Assembly (NCBI GenBank): GCA_017615355.1
Contig: JAGAAJ010000067.1
Span: 1 to 38,284 of the forward strand
Direction: 5' to 3'
Length of the DNA stretch: 38,284 bases
Source of the DNA: Prevotella sp.
Lineage (GTDB): Bacteria > Bacteroidota > Bacteroidia > Bacteroidales > Bacteroidaceae
Position 1 is the stretch's first letter, and each line of letters opens with the position of its first letter. Position numbers and translations under genes: made by a program. Below are positions 23,277-31,358 of this stretch, one piece after another. Below the pieces are notes generated by a model. That model ran no database searches, was not told the DNA's origin, and worked only from the letters and a program-made list of their open reading frames with translations.

Positions 23277-26200
23277 GGGCCTCCACCCATTTGCGTGCAT
23301 TAACGAAGGCCTCGATCCACGGCGTCACCTCGTCGCTGCAACGATTAGCGGGATACCAGGCGTTCTGCCAGGGGAAGATAGCTCGCTCTAAGTGGGGCAT
23401 CATGCAGAGATGTCGTCCGTCGGCCGAGCAGATACCGGCCACATCGTAGTCAGAGCCATTGGGATTGGCGGGATAGCCGTGATAGTTGTACTTCGCCACA
23501 ATATTGTAGGCGCTTTCTGCCTCCGGCAACGAGAATTTGCCCTCTCCGTGGGCCACCCACAGGCCGAGTTTCGAACCGCTCAACGAGCCGAACATCACAG
23601 AGTTGTTCTGAGGAATGTTCAACGAGATGAACTCACTCTCAAACTTGTGCGAGTCGTTATGCAGCATCTTGGCACCCTTGGCACCAGTCAAGCCGAGTTC
23701 AACCATCAGCTGGCAACCGTTGCAGATGCCAAGTGAAAGGGTGTCCTTGCGGGCATAGAAGCGGTCGAGAGCCTCCTTTGCCTTTGGATTGTAGAGGAAA
23801 GCGCCTGCCCAACCCTTGGCCGAGCCAAGCACGTCGCTGTTCGAGAAACCGCCGCAGAAGACGATGAGGTTGACCTCGTCCAATGTCTCACGGCCCGTAA
23901 TAAGGTCAGTCATCATCACATCCTTCACATCGAAGCCGGCCAAGTAGAGGCTGTAGGCCATCTCACGCTCGCCGTTGGTACCTTTCTCACGGATGATAGC
24001 AGCCTTGGGAGTATTCTCTCCTCTCCCTTCTTTCCTCCACGAAAGCCCGTACTGAGCCAATGTTCCGGTAAAGTCCTTGGGGAATTTCATCTCGATGGGT
24101 TGCTGCTTATAGTTCTCAAAGCGCTCCTTGGCCTTGCCGTTGAAGCTCTGCTTACGGTCGAGCAGGTAGCTGGTCTTGTACCATACGTCACGTAGATGGT
24201 CGATGTCAAAAGTCAATTCATCTTCACCAGCCATGACTACAATGGTGCGGCTGTCCTCCACGGGGTAGCCAATCTTAGCATAGCCCACGCCCAAGTCCTC
24301 CATCAGCTCCTTGAATTCAAACTTGTGCTCGTCGCTCACCTCGATGACAACGCCGGGATTCTCGGCGAAGAGCGTCTTCACCACGTCGCCATCGGCACAG
24401 ATATCATGGAGATTGATATGCAGGCCTCCCTTGGTGTTGGCGAAGCACATCTCCAAGAGCGTGGTGATGAGACCGCCGGCAGAGATGTCGTGGCCAGCAA
24501 GAATCCACCCTTTCTCAATCATCTGCTGAATAGCCATAAAGGCATCGGCAAAATATTCGGGATTATCCACCGTGGGGACATCGTCGCCTACCCTGCCTAA
24601 GCTCTGGGCAAAGGCTGATCCGCCTAAGCGCTGCTCGCAGAATGAGAAGTCGATGTGATAGAGCGAGCAATGCTTGTCGTTCTTGATGACAGGAGAGACG
24701 ACCTTACGTACATCGCTCACCTCGCCGCCAGCACTGACGATGACCGTTCCCGGAGAGATGATCTTCTCGCCATTGGGATACTGCTGTGTCAGCGACAGCG
24801 AGTCCTTACCCGTAGGCACGTTGATATGTAGGGCACAGCAGAAATCGCTCAACGCCTGCACAGCCTGATAGAGACGGGCATCCTCACCCTCCTGCGAACG
24901 GCAGGGCCACATCCAGTTGGCACTCAATGACAACGAGTCCATTCCCTCGGTCAGCGGTGCCCACACGATATTCGTCAGCGCCTCCGCCACAGAGAGGACG
25001 GAGCCAGCAGCAGGATTGGCCAAACCAGCCTGGGGTGCATGGCCAATAGCGGTGGCAATGCCTTTCTTTCCACGATAGTCGAGGGCCACGACACCGCAGT
25101 CACTCAACGGCAGCTGTAACTCGCCCTGACACTGCTGGCGGGCAATTTTTCCCGTGACAGAACGGTCCACCTTATTGGTGAGCCAGTCCTTACAAGCTAC
25201 AGCCTCCAGCTGGAGCACGCGGTCGAGATACTCATTAATCTTATCCTGAGCGTACGTCACATCCCCATAGTGGCGTTCCACGGTGTTGTCGCGCATAATG
25301 GTCTTCGGTGAATGACCGAACATCTGAGCCACGTCAAGGTCGAAAGGTTTCACGCCATCGCCCTGCACAAAGCTGAAGTGGGCATCGCCAGTGGTCTCGC
25401 CGACGACATAGAGCGGAGCACGCTCGCGCTCGGCAATCTTACGGACGTGGTCGATATGCTTCTCGTCGATGAGCAGTCCCATGCGTTCCTGACTCTCATT
25501 AGCAATAATCTCCTTCGATGAAAGTGTGGTGTCACCAATGGGCAGTTTCGTCATATCGATGACGCCGCCACAATCTTCGACAAGCTCCGAGAGACAGTTC
25601 AGATGGCCGGCTGAGCCGTGGTCGTGGATGGAAACAACGGGGTTGACATCCTCTTCACATAGGGCACGTACCAAGTTGTAGGCACGCTTTTGCATCTCGG
25701 GATTGGCACGCTGTACAGCGTTCAGCTCAATACCGCTGCTGTAGCGGCCTGTGTCAACTGAGGAGACAGAGCCGCCACCGAGACCGATGCGGTAGTTATC
25801 GCCACCGACGACGACGACCTTATTGCCTTTCTGCGGCTCTTTCTTCAGGCAGTCGCGCTTGGTGCCATAGCCCACGCCGCCAGCCAGCATAATAACCTTG
25901 TCGTAGGCGTACTTGGTCTGGTTAGTTGCGGCTGAGTTGCTACTTACTGAACTTTCCTGGTGCTCAAAAGTGAGGACAGAGCCGCAGATGAGCGGCTGAC
26001 CGAACTTATTACCGAAGTCAGAGGCACCGTTGGAGGCCTTGATGAGTATCTGCTCAGGTGTCTGGTAGAGCCATTCGCGTACCGGCAGAATGTTTTCCCA
26101 GTCACGAGCCAGTTTCTCGTCATCAGTAAGCCTTGGATAAGCGGTCATGTAGACGGCCGTGCCTGCGATTGGCCAAGAGCCGACACCGCCACCCATACGG

Positions 26201-27003
26201 TCACGAATCTCACCGCCAGTGCCAGTAGCGGCACCGTTGAAGGGTTCCACGGTGGTGGGGAAGTTGTGCGTCTCGGCCTTCAGTGAGATGACGCTCTCGA
26301 TATCCTTTACCTGGAACCAGTCACTCGTCGACTGATCCTTCGGAGCAAACTGCTCCACGACGGGGCCCTGCGCAAAGGCCACATTATCTTTATAGGCGGA
26401 GAGAATCTTGTTGGGATTCTCCTGCGTCGTCTTCTTGATCATCGCGAAGAGCGAGCTTTCCTTCTCCTCGCCGTCGATGATGAAGGTACCACCGAAAATC
26501 TTGTGACGGCAGTGCTCGCTGTTGATCTGTGCAAAGCCAAAAATCTCCGAGTCGGTCAGCGGACGGCCGTTCTGCTTCTCAATGCCATGCAGGTATTCTA
26601 TCTCCTCTGGCGACAGGGCCAATCCTTCCTGCTCGTTATATTCTTCCAGATTCTCCACATATTTGATGGGCTCAGGCTGGATGTTGACAGTAAAGATGTT
26701 CTGGTCGAGTCCATTGTACTTGCGCTGCAGCATGGGGTCGAAATCTTCACTGCCAGGGAAGTATTCCTCGATACGCTTGATGCCCGTCATCGCCATGTTC
26801 TGCGTGATTTCGACAGCGTTGGTCGACCATGGCGTCACCATTTCTCGACGAGGGCCGATGAACTGTCCGCTGAGCGTCTCACCCTCAATGAGCGTAGCGT
26901 CGCCGTAGAGCCAGCAAAGTTTCTGCACTTCTTCTTCCGAGAGCTGGTGGTCGGTCTGTGTAGCAATCACGCTCTCTGTGGGAGTCTTAAAGAAAAAAAT
27001 CAT
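23269..27003 (-). CDS. purL: Phosphoribosylformylglycinamidine synthase, large fused form
   Basis: Fourth step of purine synthesis: FGAR + glutamine + ATP to FGAM. 1244 residues from the second of two Met codons (MIFFFKTPTESV); the first, at 27006, is possible. Order: N-terminal PurS-like domain, linker, FGAM synthetase core (HCRHKIFGG, KAETHNFPTTVEPFNGAATG with metal/ATP residues, GGGSVSSVD, HDHGSAGHLN, PTGKDSLSL), and a C-terminal glutamine amidotransferase with nucleophile Cys in LGICNGCQLMVELG, HGEGKFSLPE, and PHLERAIFPWQN. Two extra loops, about residues 349-363 and 988-997, sit in places where relatives are shorter; the second is a 7-bp array. chrA-type genes follow by overlap. Confidence 0.97.
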   Translation of the reverse strand: MIFFFKTPTESVIATQTDHQLSEEEVQKLCWLYGDATLIEGETLSGQFIGPRREMVTPWSTNAVEITQNMAMTGIKRIEEYFPGSEDFDPMLQRKYNGLDQNIFTVNIQPEPIKYVENLEEYNEQEGLALSPEEIEYLHGIEKQNGRPLTDSEIFGFAQINSEHCRHKIFGGTFIIDGEEKESSLFAMIKKTTQENPNKILSAYKDNVAFAQGPVVEQFAPKDQSTSDWFQVKDIESVISLKAETHNFPTTVEPFNGAATGTGGEIRDRMGGGVGSWPIAGTAVYMTAYPRLTDDEKLARDWENILPVREWLYQTPEQILIKASNGASDFGNKFGQPLICGSVLTFEHQESSVSSNSAATNQTKYAYDKVIMLAGGVGYGTKRDCLKKEPQKGNKVVVVGGDNYRIGLGGGSVSSVDTGRYSSGIELNAVQRANPEMQKRAYNLVRALCEEDVNPVVSIHDHGSAGHLNCLSELVEDCGGVIDMTKLPIGDTTLSSKEIIANESQERMGLLIDEKHIDHVRKIAERERAPLYVVGETTGDAHFSFVQGDGVKPFDLDVAQMFGHSPKTIMRDNTVERHYGDVTYAQDKINEYLDRVLQLEAVACKDWLTNKVDRSVTGKIARQQCQGELQLPLSDCGVVALDYRGKKGIATAIGHAPQAGLANPAAGSVLSVAEALTNIVWAPLTEGMDSLSLSANWMWPCRSQEGEDARLYQAVQALSDFCCALHINVPTGKDSLSLTQQYPNGEKIISPGTVIVSAGGEVSDVRKVVSPVIKNDKHCSLYHIDFSFCEQRLGGSAFAQSLGRVGDDVPTVDNPEYFADAFMAIQQMIEKGWILAGHDISAGGLITTLLEMCFANTKGGLHINLHDICADGDVVKTLFAENPGVVIEVSDEHKFEFKELMEDLGVGYAKIGYPVEDSRTIVVMAGEDELTFDIDHLRDVWYKTSYLLDRKQSFNGKAKERFENYKQQPIEMKFPKDFTGTLAQYGLSWRKEGRGENTPKAAIIREKGTNGEREMAYSLYLAGFDVKDVMMTDLITGRETLDEVNLIVFCGGFSNSDVLGSAKGWAGAFLYNPKAKEALDRFYARKDTLSLGICNGCQLMVELGLTGAKGAKMLHNDSHKFESEFISLNIPQNNSVMFGSLSGSKLGLWVAHGEGKFSLPEAESAYNIVAKYNYHGYPANPNGSDYDVAGICSADGRHLCMMPHLERAIFPWQNAWYPANRCSDEVTPWIEAFVNARKWVEAHV
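24013..24040. repeat. In-frame 7-bp repeat array inside purL
   Basis: Four degenerate 7-base units in phase (plus ATTCTCT, CCTCTCC, CTTCTTT, CCTCCAC); coding strand purine-rich, giving WRKEGRGENT at residues about 988-997, just before the conserved KAAIIREKGTNGEREMAYSL region. It resembles the intergenic array at 13901-13935. Confidence 0.6.
25915..25958. other. Likely low-complexity insert inside purL
   Basis: Encodes ESSVSSNSAATNQTK at residues about 349-363, between FEHQ and YAYDKVIMLAGG. Relatives usually join these parts directly. The DNA is rich in AGTTG/ACTT-like words but I cannot fix a period (7 or 8), so it is listed as a probable decayed array. Confidence 0.4.
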
Positions 27004-27033
27004 CATGATAGATACCTTGTTTGAATTTTGCTG

Positions 27034-27041
27034 CAAAATTA
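27034..27041 (-). promoter_or_regulatory. Promoter -7 element for purL
   Basis: TAATTTTG on the minus strand, 30 bases before the chosen ATG. The -33 box is not clear. No PurR-type palindrome or purine riboswitch was recognised in the 140-base spacer. Confidence 0.55.
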
Positions 27042-27133
27042 GACAAAAAAAACTAATTACGAGTTAATCTCTGTCAGTTTTTCTTAAATACATCTGAGTT
27101 TTTTGAGCCTGAATCATTTTTTTCCAGAAATAA

Positions 27134-27164
27134 TTGGCGTATTCAAGAAAATATACTAATTTTG
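27134..27164 (+). promoter_or_regulatory. Promoter for the TonB-like/polyprenyl synthetase/TatD operon
   Basis: TTG (27134-27136), 20 bases, then TAATTTTG (27157-27164). The ATG at 27181 follows only 16 bases after the box, so the 5' leader must be very short. Confidence 0.7.
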
Positions 27165-27180
27165 CGCGACAACAACGACA

Positions 27181-27873
27181 ATGGAGGTAAAGAAAAGCGT
27201 ACAAGCTGACTTGGAGCGCCGCCGTCCTCAGCGACTGCTGTTGGGACTGGTGGTAGCATTGGCTTGTGTCTTCGTGGCTCTGGAGTATACCGTTGAGCCC
27301 GACGACCCTCTGGACGACCCTGACCTATTGGCCCGTCTCGACAATGAGATGGAATTACCACCGCTATTGAACGACAACAACGAGAAGCTTCTGGCACCCA
27401 AGGCAGAGCCAAAGCCCGAGACAAAACTCGTCGTTGTGGAGGAAGAAGTGGAAGAGGTGCTGGATGACGACGAGGACGTAGAGACCGACGTAGACGATGA
27501 CATGGAGGCACAGGAGGAAGAGACCGAGATGGAGCCCCCTCCCCTACCCGACGAGGAAGCAGTCAGCCTACGTGTTGTTGAGGACGTGCCGCAATTCCCT
27601 GGCGGACTCACGGAGTTCATCAAGTGGCTCTCACGCAACCTGAAGTATCCCTCAGAGTTGCAGGAAAGGCAAGTGCAGGGGAAGGTAGTGGCCGAGTTCA
27701 TCGTCAACACCGACGGCAGCATCACCGATGTAAAAGTGGTCGGCTCGCTGCATCCGCTGTGCGATGCCGAGGTGCTGCGCGTACTTCGCATGATGCCCCG
27801 CTGGACGCCAGGCATCCTCAATGACGAACCTTGCCGTACCAAGGTGTGTATTCCCGTAGTATTCAAGATTTAA
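27181..27873 (+). CDS. TonB-like energy-transducer protein
   Basis: 230 residues: a short cytoplasmic N-terminus with basic residues, one membrane helix (about 19-36, LLLGLVVALACVFVALEY), a long acidic periplasmic spacer (about 65-130, with EEEVEEVLDDDEDVET and PPPLPDEE), and a C-terminal TonB domain (about 136-230): VVEDVPQFPGGLTEFIKWLS, LKYPSELQERQVQGKVVAEF, VNTDGSITDVKVV and VLRVLRMMPRWTPG. It passes proton-motive energy from ExbBD to outer-membrane transporters. The spacer is Glu/Asp-rich rather than the Pro/Lys type of proteobacteria. No exbB or exbD is nearby. The next gene starts 6 bases after the stop. Confidence 0.9.
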   Translation: MEVKKSVQADLERRRPQRLLLGLVVALACVFVALEYTVEPDDPLDDPDLLARLDNEMELPPLLNDNNEKLLAPKAEPKPETKLVVVEEEVEEVLDDDEDVETDVDDDMEAQEEETEMEPPPLPDEEAVSLRVVEDVPQFPGGLTEFIKWLSRNLKYPSELQERQVQGKVVAEFIVNTDGSITDVKVVGSLHPLCDAEVLRVLRMMPRWTPGILNDEPCRTKVCIPVVFKI

Positions 27874-27879
27874 CGACAT

Positions 27880-28854
27880 ATGTATAGCTCAGAAGAAATC
27901 CTCAAAATGGTGAACGAGGCACTCGACGCGCTGCCCTACGACCGCCGTCCCACCTCACTCTACGACCCCGTGAAGTATGTGCTCTCCCTGGGAGGCAAGC
28001 GTATCAGGCCTGTGCTCATGCTCCTGGCCTACAACCTCTACAAGGACAACCCTGCCGACATTATGATGCAGGCACTGGCCTTGGAGACCTATCACAACTA
28101 CACATTGCTGCACGACGACCTCATGGACAATGCCGACCTGCGCCGAGGCCACGAGACGGTGCACAAGCGCTGGGATGCCAACACAGCTATCCTCTCCGGC
28201 GACTCCATGCTCGTGCTCGCTTACCAGCGTATGCAGCAATGCCCGAAGGAGAAGCTGCAGGCCGTACTCGATGTCTTCACAGAGACAGCGCTCGAAATTG
28301 GTGAGGGACAGCAGTATGACATGGACTTCGAGACACGCAACGACGTCACTGAGGACGAGTACATCGAGATGATACGATTGAAGACCAGCGTACTCCTGGC
28401 CTGTGCTGTGAAGATTGGTGCCCTGCTGGCTGGAGCTCCCCAGGAGGATGTAGACAATCTCTACAAGTTTGGTGAGCAGCTCGGTCTGGCCTTCCAGTTG
28501 CAGGACGACCTGCTCGACGTCTATGGCGACCCTGCCGTCTTCGGCAAAGCCATCGGCGGCGATATCACCTCCAACAAGAAGACCTATATGCTCATCAACG
28601 CCGTTAACCGTGCCAACCCCGAGCAGCGCCAGGAGCTGATGCGATGGATAGAGGCAAAGGAATTTAACCGCGACGAGAAGGTACGTGCTGTCACTGCCCT
28701 CTACGACCAGATAGGCATCCGACAGCTGTGCGAGCGGAAGATCAACCACTACTTCGACGAGTGCCGCAAATACCTGGCCCGTGTCGGCGTCAGCGACGAG
28801 CGCAAGCAACAGCTCCTTGACTACACCGACGAGATGATGGAACGGAGAAAGTGA
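27880..28854 (+). CDS. trans-Polyprenyl diphosphate synthase
   Basis: Builds prenyl diphosphates from IPP (quinone tails, undecaprenyl precursors). The 324-residue all-helical protein has GGKRIRPVLMLLAYN, the first Asp-rich motif in LLHDDLMDNADLRRGHETVH (DDxxD, without the two-residue insert of bacterial FPP synthases), a GDSMLVLAYQRM helix, KTSVLLACAVKIG and the second motif LQDDLLDVYGD. A Tyr lies five residues before the first motif, a position that limits product length in known enzymes, so a C15-C20 product is possible, but chain length is not safely predictable. Middle gene of the operon between the TonB-like gene and tatD. Confidence 0.93.
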   Translation: MYSSEEILKMVNEALDALPYDRRPTSLYDPVKYVLSLGGKRIRPVLMLLAYNLYKDNPADIMMQALALETYHNYTLLHDDLMDNADLRRGHETVHKRWDANTAILSGDSMLVLAYQRMQQCPKEKLQAVLDVFTETALEIGEGQQYDMDFETRNDVTEDEYIEMIRLKTSVLLACAVKIGALLAGAPQEDVDNLYKFGEQLGLAFQLQDDLLDVYGDPAVFGKAIGGDITSNKKTYMLINAVNRANPEQRQELMRWIEAKEFNRDEKVRAVTALYDQIGIRQLCERKINHYFDECRKYLARVGVSDERKQQLLDYTDEMMERRK

Positions 28855-28858
28855 CTAT

Positions 28859-28886
28859 AGAAGGAAAGTAGAAGGAGGAATGTGGA
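28859..28886. repeat. 7-bp repeat array leading into the tatD start codon
   Basis: Four 7-base units in phase (AGAAGGA, AAGTAGA, AGGAGGA, ATGTGGA); the next unit would begin with the tatD ATG itself. The AGGAGGA unit (28873-28879) is a strong Shine-Dalgarno sequence 7 bases before the start. Confidence 0.7.
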
Positions 28887-29672
28887 ATGAAGATCGAATT
28901 CATTGACACACACTGTCACTTGGACGGCGAGGAATTTAATGCGGATCGTGCCGAAGTGATGCAACGGGCCCGTGAAGCTGGTTGTAAGGCCATTTTCCTG
29001 CCCGCCATCGACCTGGCGTCGTCAGAACGTATCCTGCAACTCTGCCAGCAACATCCCGACTTCCTCTACCCCATGATCGGCCTCCATCCCGAGGAGGTAC
29101 GTGCCGACTGGCGTGAGCAGCTGTCAGCCATCAAGGCCCTTCTCACCTCACAGCTCTCACCTCTTATCGCCATCGGCGAGGTTGGCCTCGACTTTTATTG
29201 GAGTCGTGAATTCGAGCAGGAGCAATTGTTGGCTTTTGAAGAGCAGGTGAAATGGTCGGTAGAGACACGTCTGCCGCTGATGATTCACTGCCGTAAGGCA
29301 CAGAACGAGATGGTTCAGATACTAAAGAGGTACGCGCGTGAGCTTCCTGGCGGCGTGTTCCACTGCTTTACCGGCAATGAAAAAGAAGCTGCCGAACTGT
29401 TGCAGTTCGACAACTTCGTTCTTGGTATCGGCGGTGTCTCAACGTTCAAGAAGAGCCATCTGCCAGAGGTCTTGCCTGCTGTAGTGCCGCTCGACCGTTT
29501 CGTCCTTGAGACGGATGCTCCTTATATGGCCCCTGTACCCAATCGCGGGCAGCGCAACGAACCGGCCTTCGTCATCCATGTCTTACAGCGGCTGGCTGAA
29601 GCCTACGGCGTCACTCCCGAAGAAATAGCTCATCGTACCAATGCCACCGTAGGCCGTATCTTCAAACGGTAA
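28887..29672 (+). CDS. tatD: TatD family metal-dependent DNase
   Basis: 261-residue TIM-barrel hydrolase; family members are 3'-5' exonucleases in DNA repair. Metal ligands are all there: IDTHCHLDGEEF (HxH), IAIGEVGLDFYW (Glu), LPLMIHCRKA (His), GGVFHCFTGN (His) and VLETDAPYMAPVP (Asp). Loop residues about 85-94 (LLTSQLSPLI) are encoded by a 7-bp array, just before the Glu-bearing strand. It starts at ATG 28887 behind an AGGAGG that belongs to another array. Last gene of its operon; it ends 15 bases from the convergent kinase-like gene with no clear terminator. Confidence 0.93.
   Translation: MKIEFIDTHCHLDGEEFNADRAEVMQRAREAGCKAIFLPAIDLASSERILQLCQQHPDFLYPMIGLHPEEVRADWREQLSAIKALLTSQLSPLIAIGEVGLDFYWSREFEQEQLLAFEEQVKWSVETRLPLMIHCRKAQNEMVQILKRYARELPGGVFHCFTGNEKEAAELLQFDNFVLGIGGVSTFKKSHLPEVLPAVVPLDRFVLETDAPYMAPVPNRGQRNEPAFVIHVLQRLAEAYGVTPEEIAHRTNATVGRIFKR
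29140..29167. repeat. In-frame 7-bp repeat array inside tatD
   Basis: Four 7-base units in phase (TTCTCAC, CTCACAG, CTCTCAC, CTCTTAT), coding LLTSQLSPL at residues about 85-94. Same unit as glnN array 1 and the GH92 array. Confidence 0.75.
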
Positions 29673-29687
29673 AAGTGCCGTTAAAGC

Positions 29688-31190
29688 CTACACATGCAGG
29701 TCGAGGATGAAGCGGACTCCTTTGGTGAAGGTGGGGTCAATGGTCAGATCGCCATTCATCTTCTGTGCCATCGCCTTACAGATGGGCAGTCCCAATCCGT
29801 CGCCCTGAGCGAGGTCTTTTACCTCGAGGAAAGGCTTGAACACGTCTTCGCGTTTCTCCTCGGGTATGCTGCTGCCAGTGTTTGACACGATGAACTGCTG
29901 GGTGTGAACGCTGCGTTTCTTGAAGTCAATAGTGATATGTTCTCCCTCGGGTGTGTAGAGGGCGGCATTGCCGAGCAGATGCTGCAGGATGTGTGTGACG
30001 TACTTCTTATTGATAGAGGCACTCGTCTTCTGTGCCTTCATCATCAGCTCCACATTGGGCTTCACCTTAGAGCGTATTTCTTCCAACATGCTCTCGCAGA
30101 ATGGCTGCACCTGCACATCTTCCATCTCCGAGCTCTCATCGGTATCCGTTTCAATGGCTGCCAGCGTCTGGATATGATCCGAAAATTCCGTAAGGGCTTT
30201 CACCTCAGGTATGCTGCTATCGAGTTTCTGCAACGATGGTGCCAGCTGTGCCGAGATGTTATTGATGAACTTCGCCTTCTGTGCGCTGCTCTCCTTCACC
30301 TGTTCGATGGTAGCCTTCTGCTTTCGTGTCAAGGCGATGAATCGCAACAGCACGATAGCTCCCAACACAAGCACTGCTGCCAATATGGCTGCCAGTATGG
30401 AGAGGCCTACGATGACAGTACTGCGCGACGACAGTGAACTATCCTTATCAGCGATAACGGTCTCGTTGGCTGCTATCTGCTGCTTCAGCGCGGCCACCTC
30501 TGCAGCTGCCTTCTGAGCGGCCAAAGAGTCTTTCCACGCCATGTAGTTGCAGTACGACTGTGCCACCATTGTAGCGCTGTTACTGCTGCGTCCATTGGCG
30601 ATGAGCGTCTGGAAAAGCTCGTCAATCTTCTCATTGTCCTCGTCGCTGGTGAGCTTGCGTGTCACCTCAGCCAGTATTTCATTTCCTTTCTCGTTCTGTC
30701 CCGTGGAGTAGTAGTAGTTGGCCTTGGTCAGGAGCAGGTCGTCCTTCACTTTCTCGTCACCCGAGGCATTGGCGTGGTTCTCCAGGATATTGAGCTGCTC
30801 GGCGGCATTGGCACTCTTCCTCAGCTTCATGTAAATCTTCAGACGCTCCTTGGTCACCATATAGTGCAGCGCACTTCTGGCAGCGCCCTGCTCCTTCGCA
30901 TCGATAGTTTGATCGACACGACGCAGCAGCTCGAAGGCTTCCTTGTAGTAGTTCTCCTTGTAATAGAGTGCTGTAGCCTTGGTTCCACAGTCCACGCCCA
31001 GACTCGACTGCCCTTTGTCGAAGTAGTCCTCAAAGGCACGAATGTACGTGTAGCGGGCGGTGGCCACGTGTCCTCTGGCGTCCTCGTCTTCAGCACGCTG
31101 TTGCAGCTCGCTCTTCTGAATCTCCTGTGCACCGACGGCTATCCAGCTGAAAAGCAGTGCAAAAAGTGTAATTAAAAATTTCCTTTTCAT
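29688..31190 (-). CDS. TPR-containing histidine-kinase-like protein lacking the phosphoacceptor His
   Basis: 500 residues from the ATG at 31190 (MKRKFLITLFALLFSWIAVGAQE, signal peptide). About 25-235: TPR-like helical repeats in the periplasm (ARYTYIRAFEDYFDKG, YYKEAFELLRRVDQ, NYYYSTGQNEKGNEIL). About 250-270: coiled coil. About 275-300: membrane helix (VIVGLSILAAILAAVLVLGAI). Then a kinase-like cytoplasmic part: KAKFINNISAQLAPSLQKLD stands where KxxFLxNxSHELRTPL is normal, with Ala314 in place of His; the ATPase domain has an N box (HILQHLLGNAALYT), a changed G1 box (SNTGSSIP for DxGxGIP) and an intact G2 box (GDGLGLPICKAM). This suggests a pseudokinase or a partner of a true kinase. No response regulator is nearby. 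Own promoter. Confidence 0.85.
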   Translation of the reverse strand: MKRKFLITLFALLFSWIAVGAQEIQKSELQQRAEDEDARGHVATARYTYIRAFEDYFDKGQSSLGVDCGTKATALYYKENYYKEAFELLRRVDQTIDAKEQGAARSALHYMVTKERLKIYMKLRKSANAAEQLNILENHANASGDEKVKDDLLLTKANYYYSTGQNEKGNEILAEVTRKLTSDEDNEKIDELFQTLIANGRSSNSATMVAQSYCNYMAWKDSLAAQKAAAEVAALKQQIAANETVIADKDSSLSSRSTVIVGLSILAAILAAVLVLGAIVLLRFIALTRKQKATIEQVKESSAQKAKFINNISAQLAPSLQKLDSSIPEVKALTEFSDHIQTLAAIETDTDESSEMEDVQVQPFCESMLEEIRSKVKPNVELMMKAQKTSASINKKYVTHILQHLLGNAALYTPEGEHITIDFKKRSVHTQQFIVSNTGSSIPEEKREDVFKPFLEVKDLAQGDGLGLPICKAMAQKMNGDLTIDPTFTKGVRFILDLHV

Positions 31191-31235
31191 TTTATTATTG
31201 ATTAATTGTTCTTCGTATTGGATGCAATGATAATG

Positions 31236-31264
31236 CAAAGGTACGCTTTTTTTTTATTTCGCAA
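31236..31264 (-). promoter_or_regulatory. Promoter for the kinase-like gene
   Basis: On the minus strand TTG (31264-31262), 18 bases, TACCTTTG (31243-31236), 45 bases before the ATG at 31190. Confidence 0.68.
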
Positions 31265-31303
31265 CCATAAAAACTAAAAAATAAGGAAAAAACACACGTT
31301 CAT

Positions 31304-31334
31304 TTTGCTATTCCGAACTTTCTTATTAAATTTG
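31304..31334 (+). promoter_or_regulatory. Promoter for the lipoprotein-CotH run
   Basis: TTTG (31304-31307), 19 bases, TAAATTTG (31327-31334), 24 bases before the ATG at 31359. Perfect consensus. Confidence 0.78.
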
Positions 31335-31358
31335 CGGCATCTAAAAAACGAATAAAAC

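Noticed and set aside
27037-27180. Purine riboswitch or PurR operator upstream of purL
   Set aside because: No conserved riboswitch core or palindromic operator could be made out; only promoter boxes are visible.
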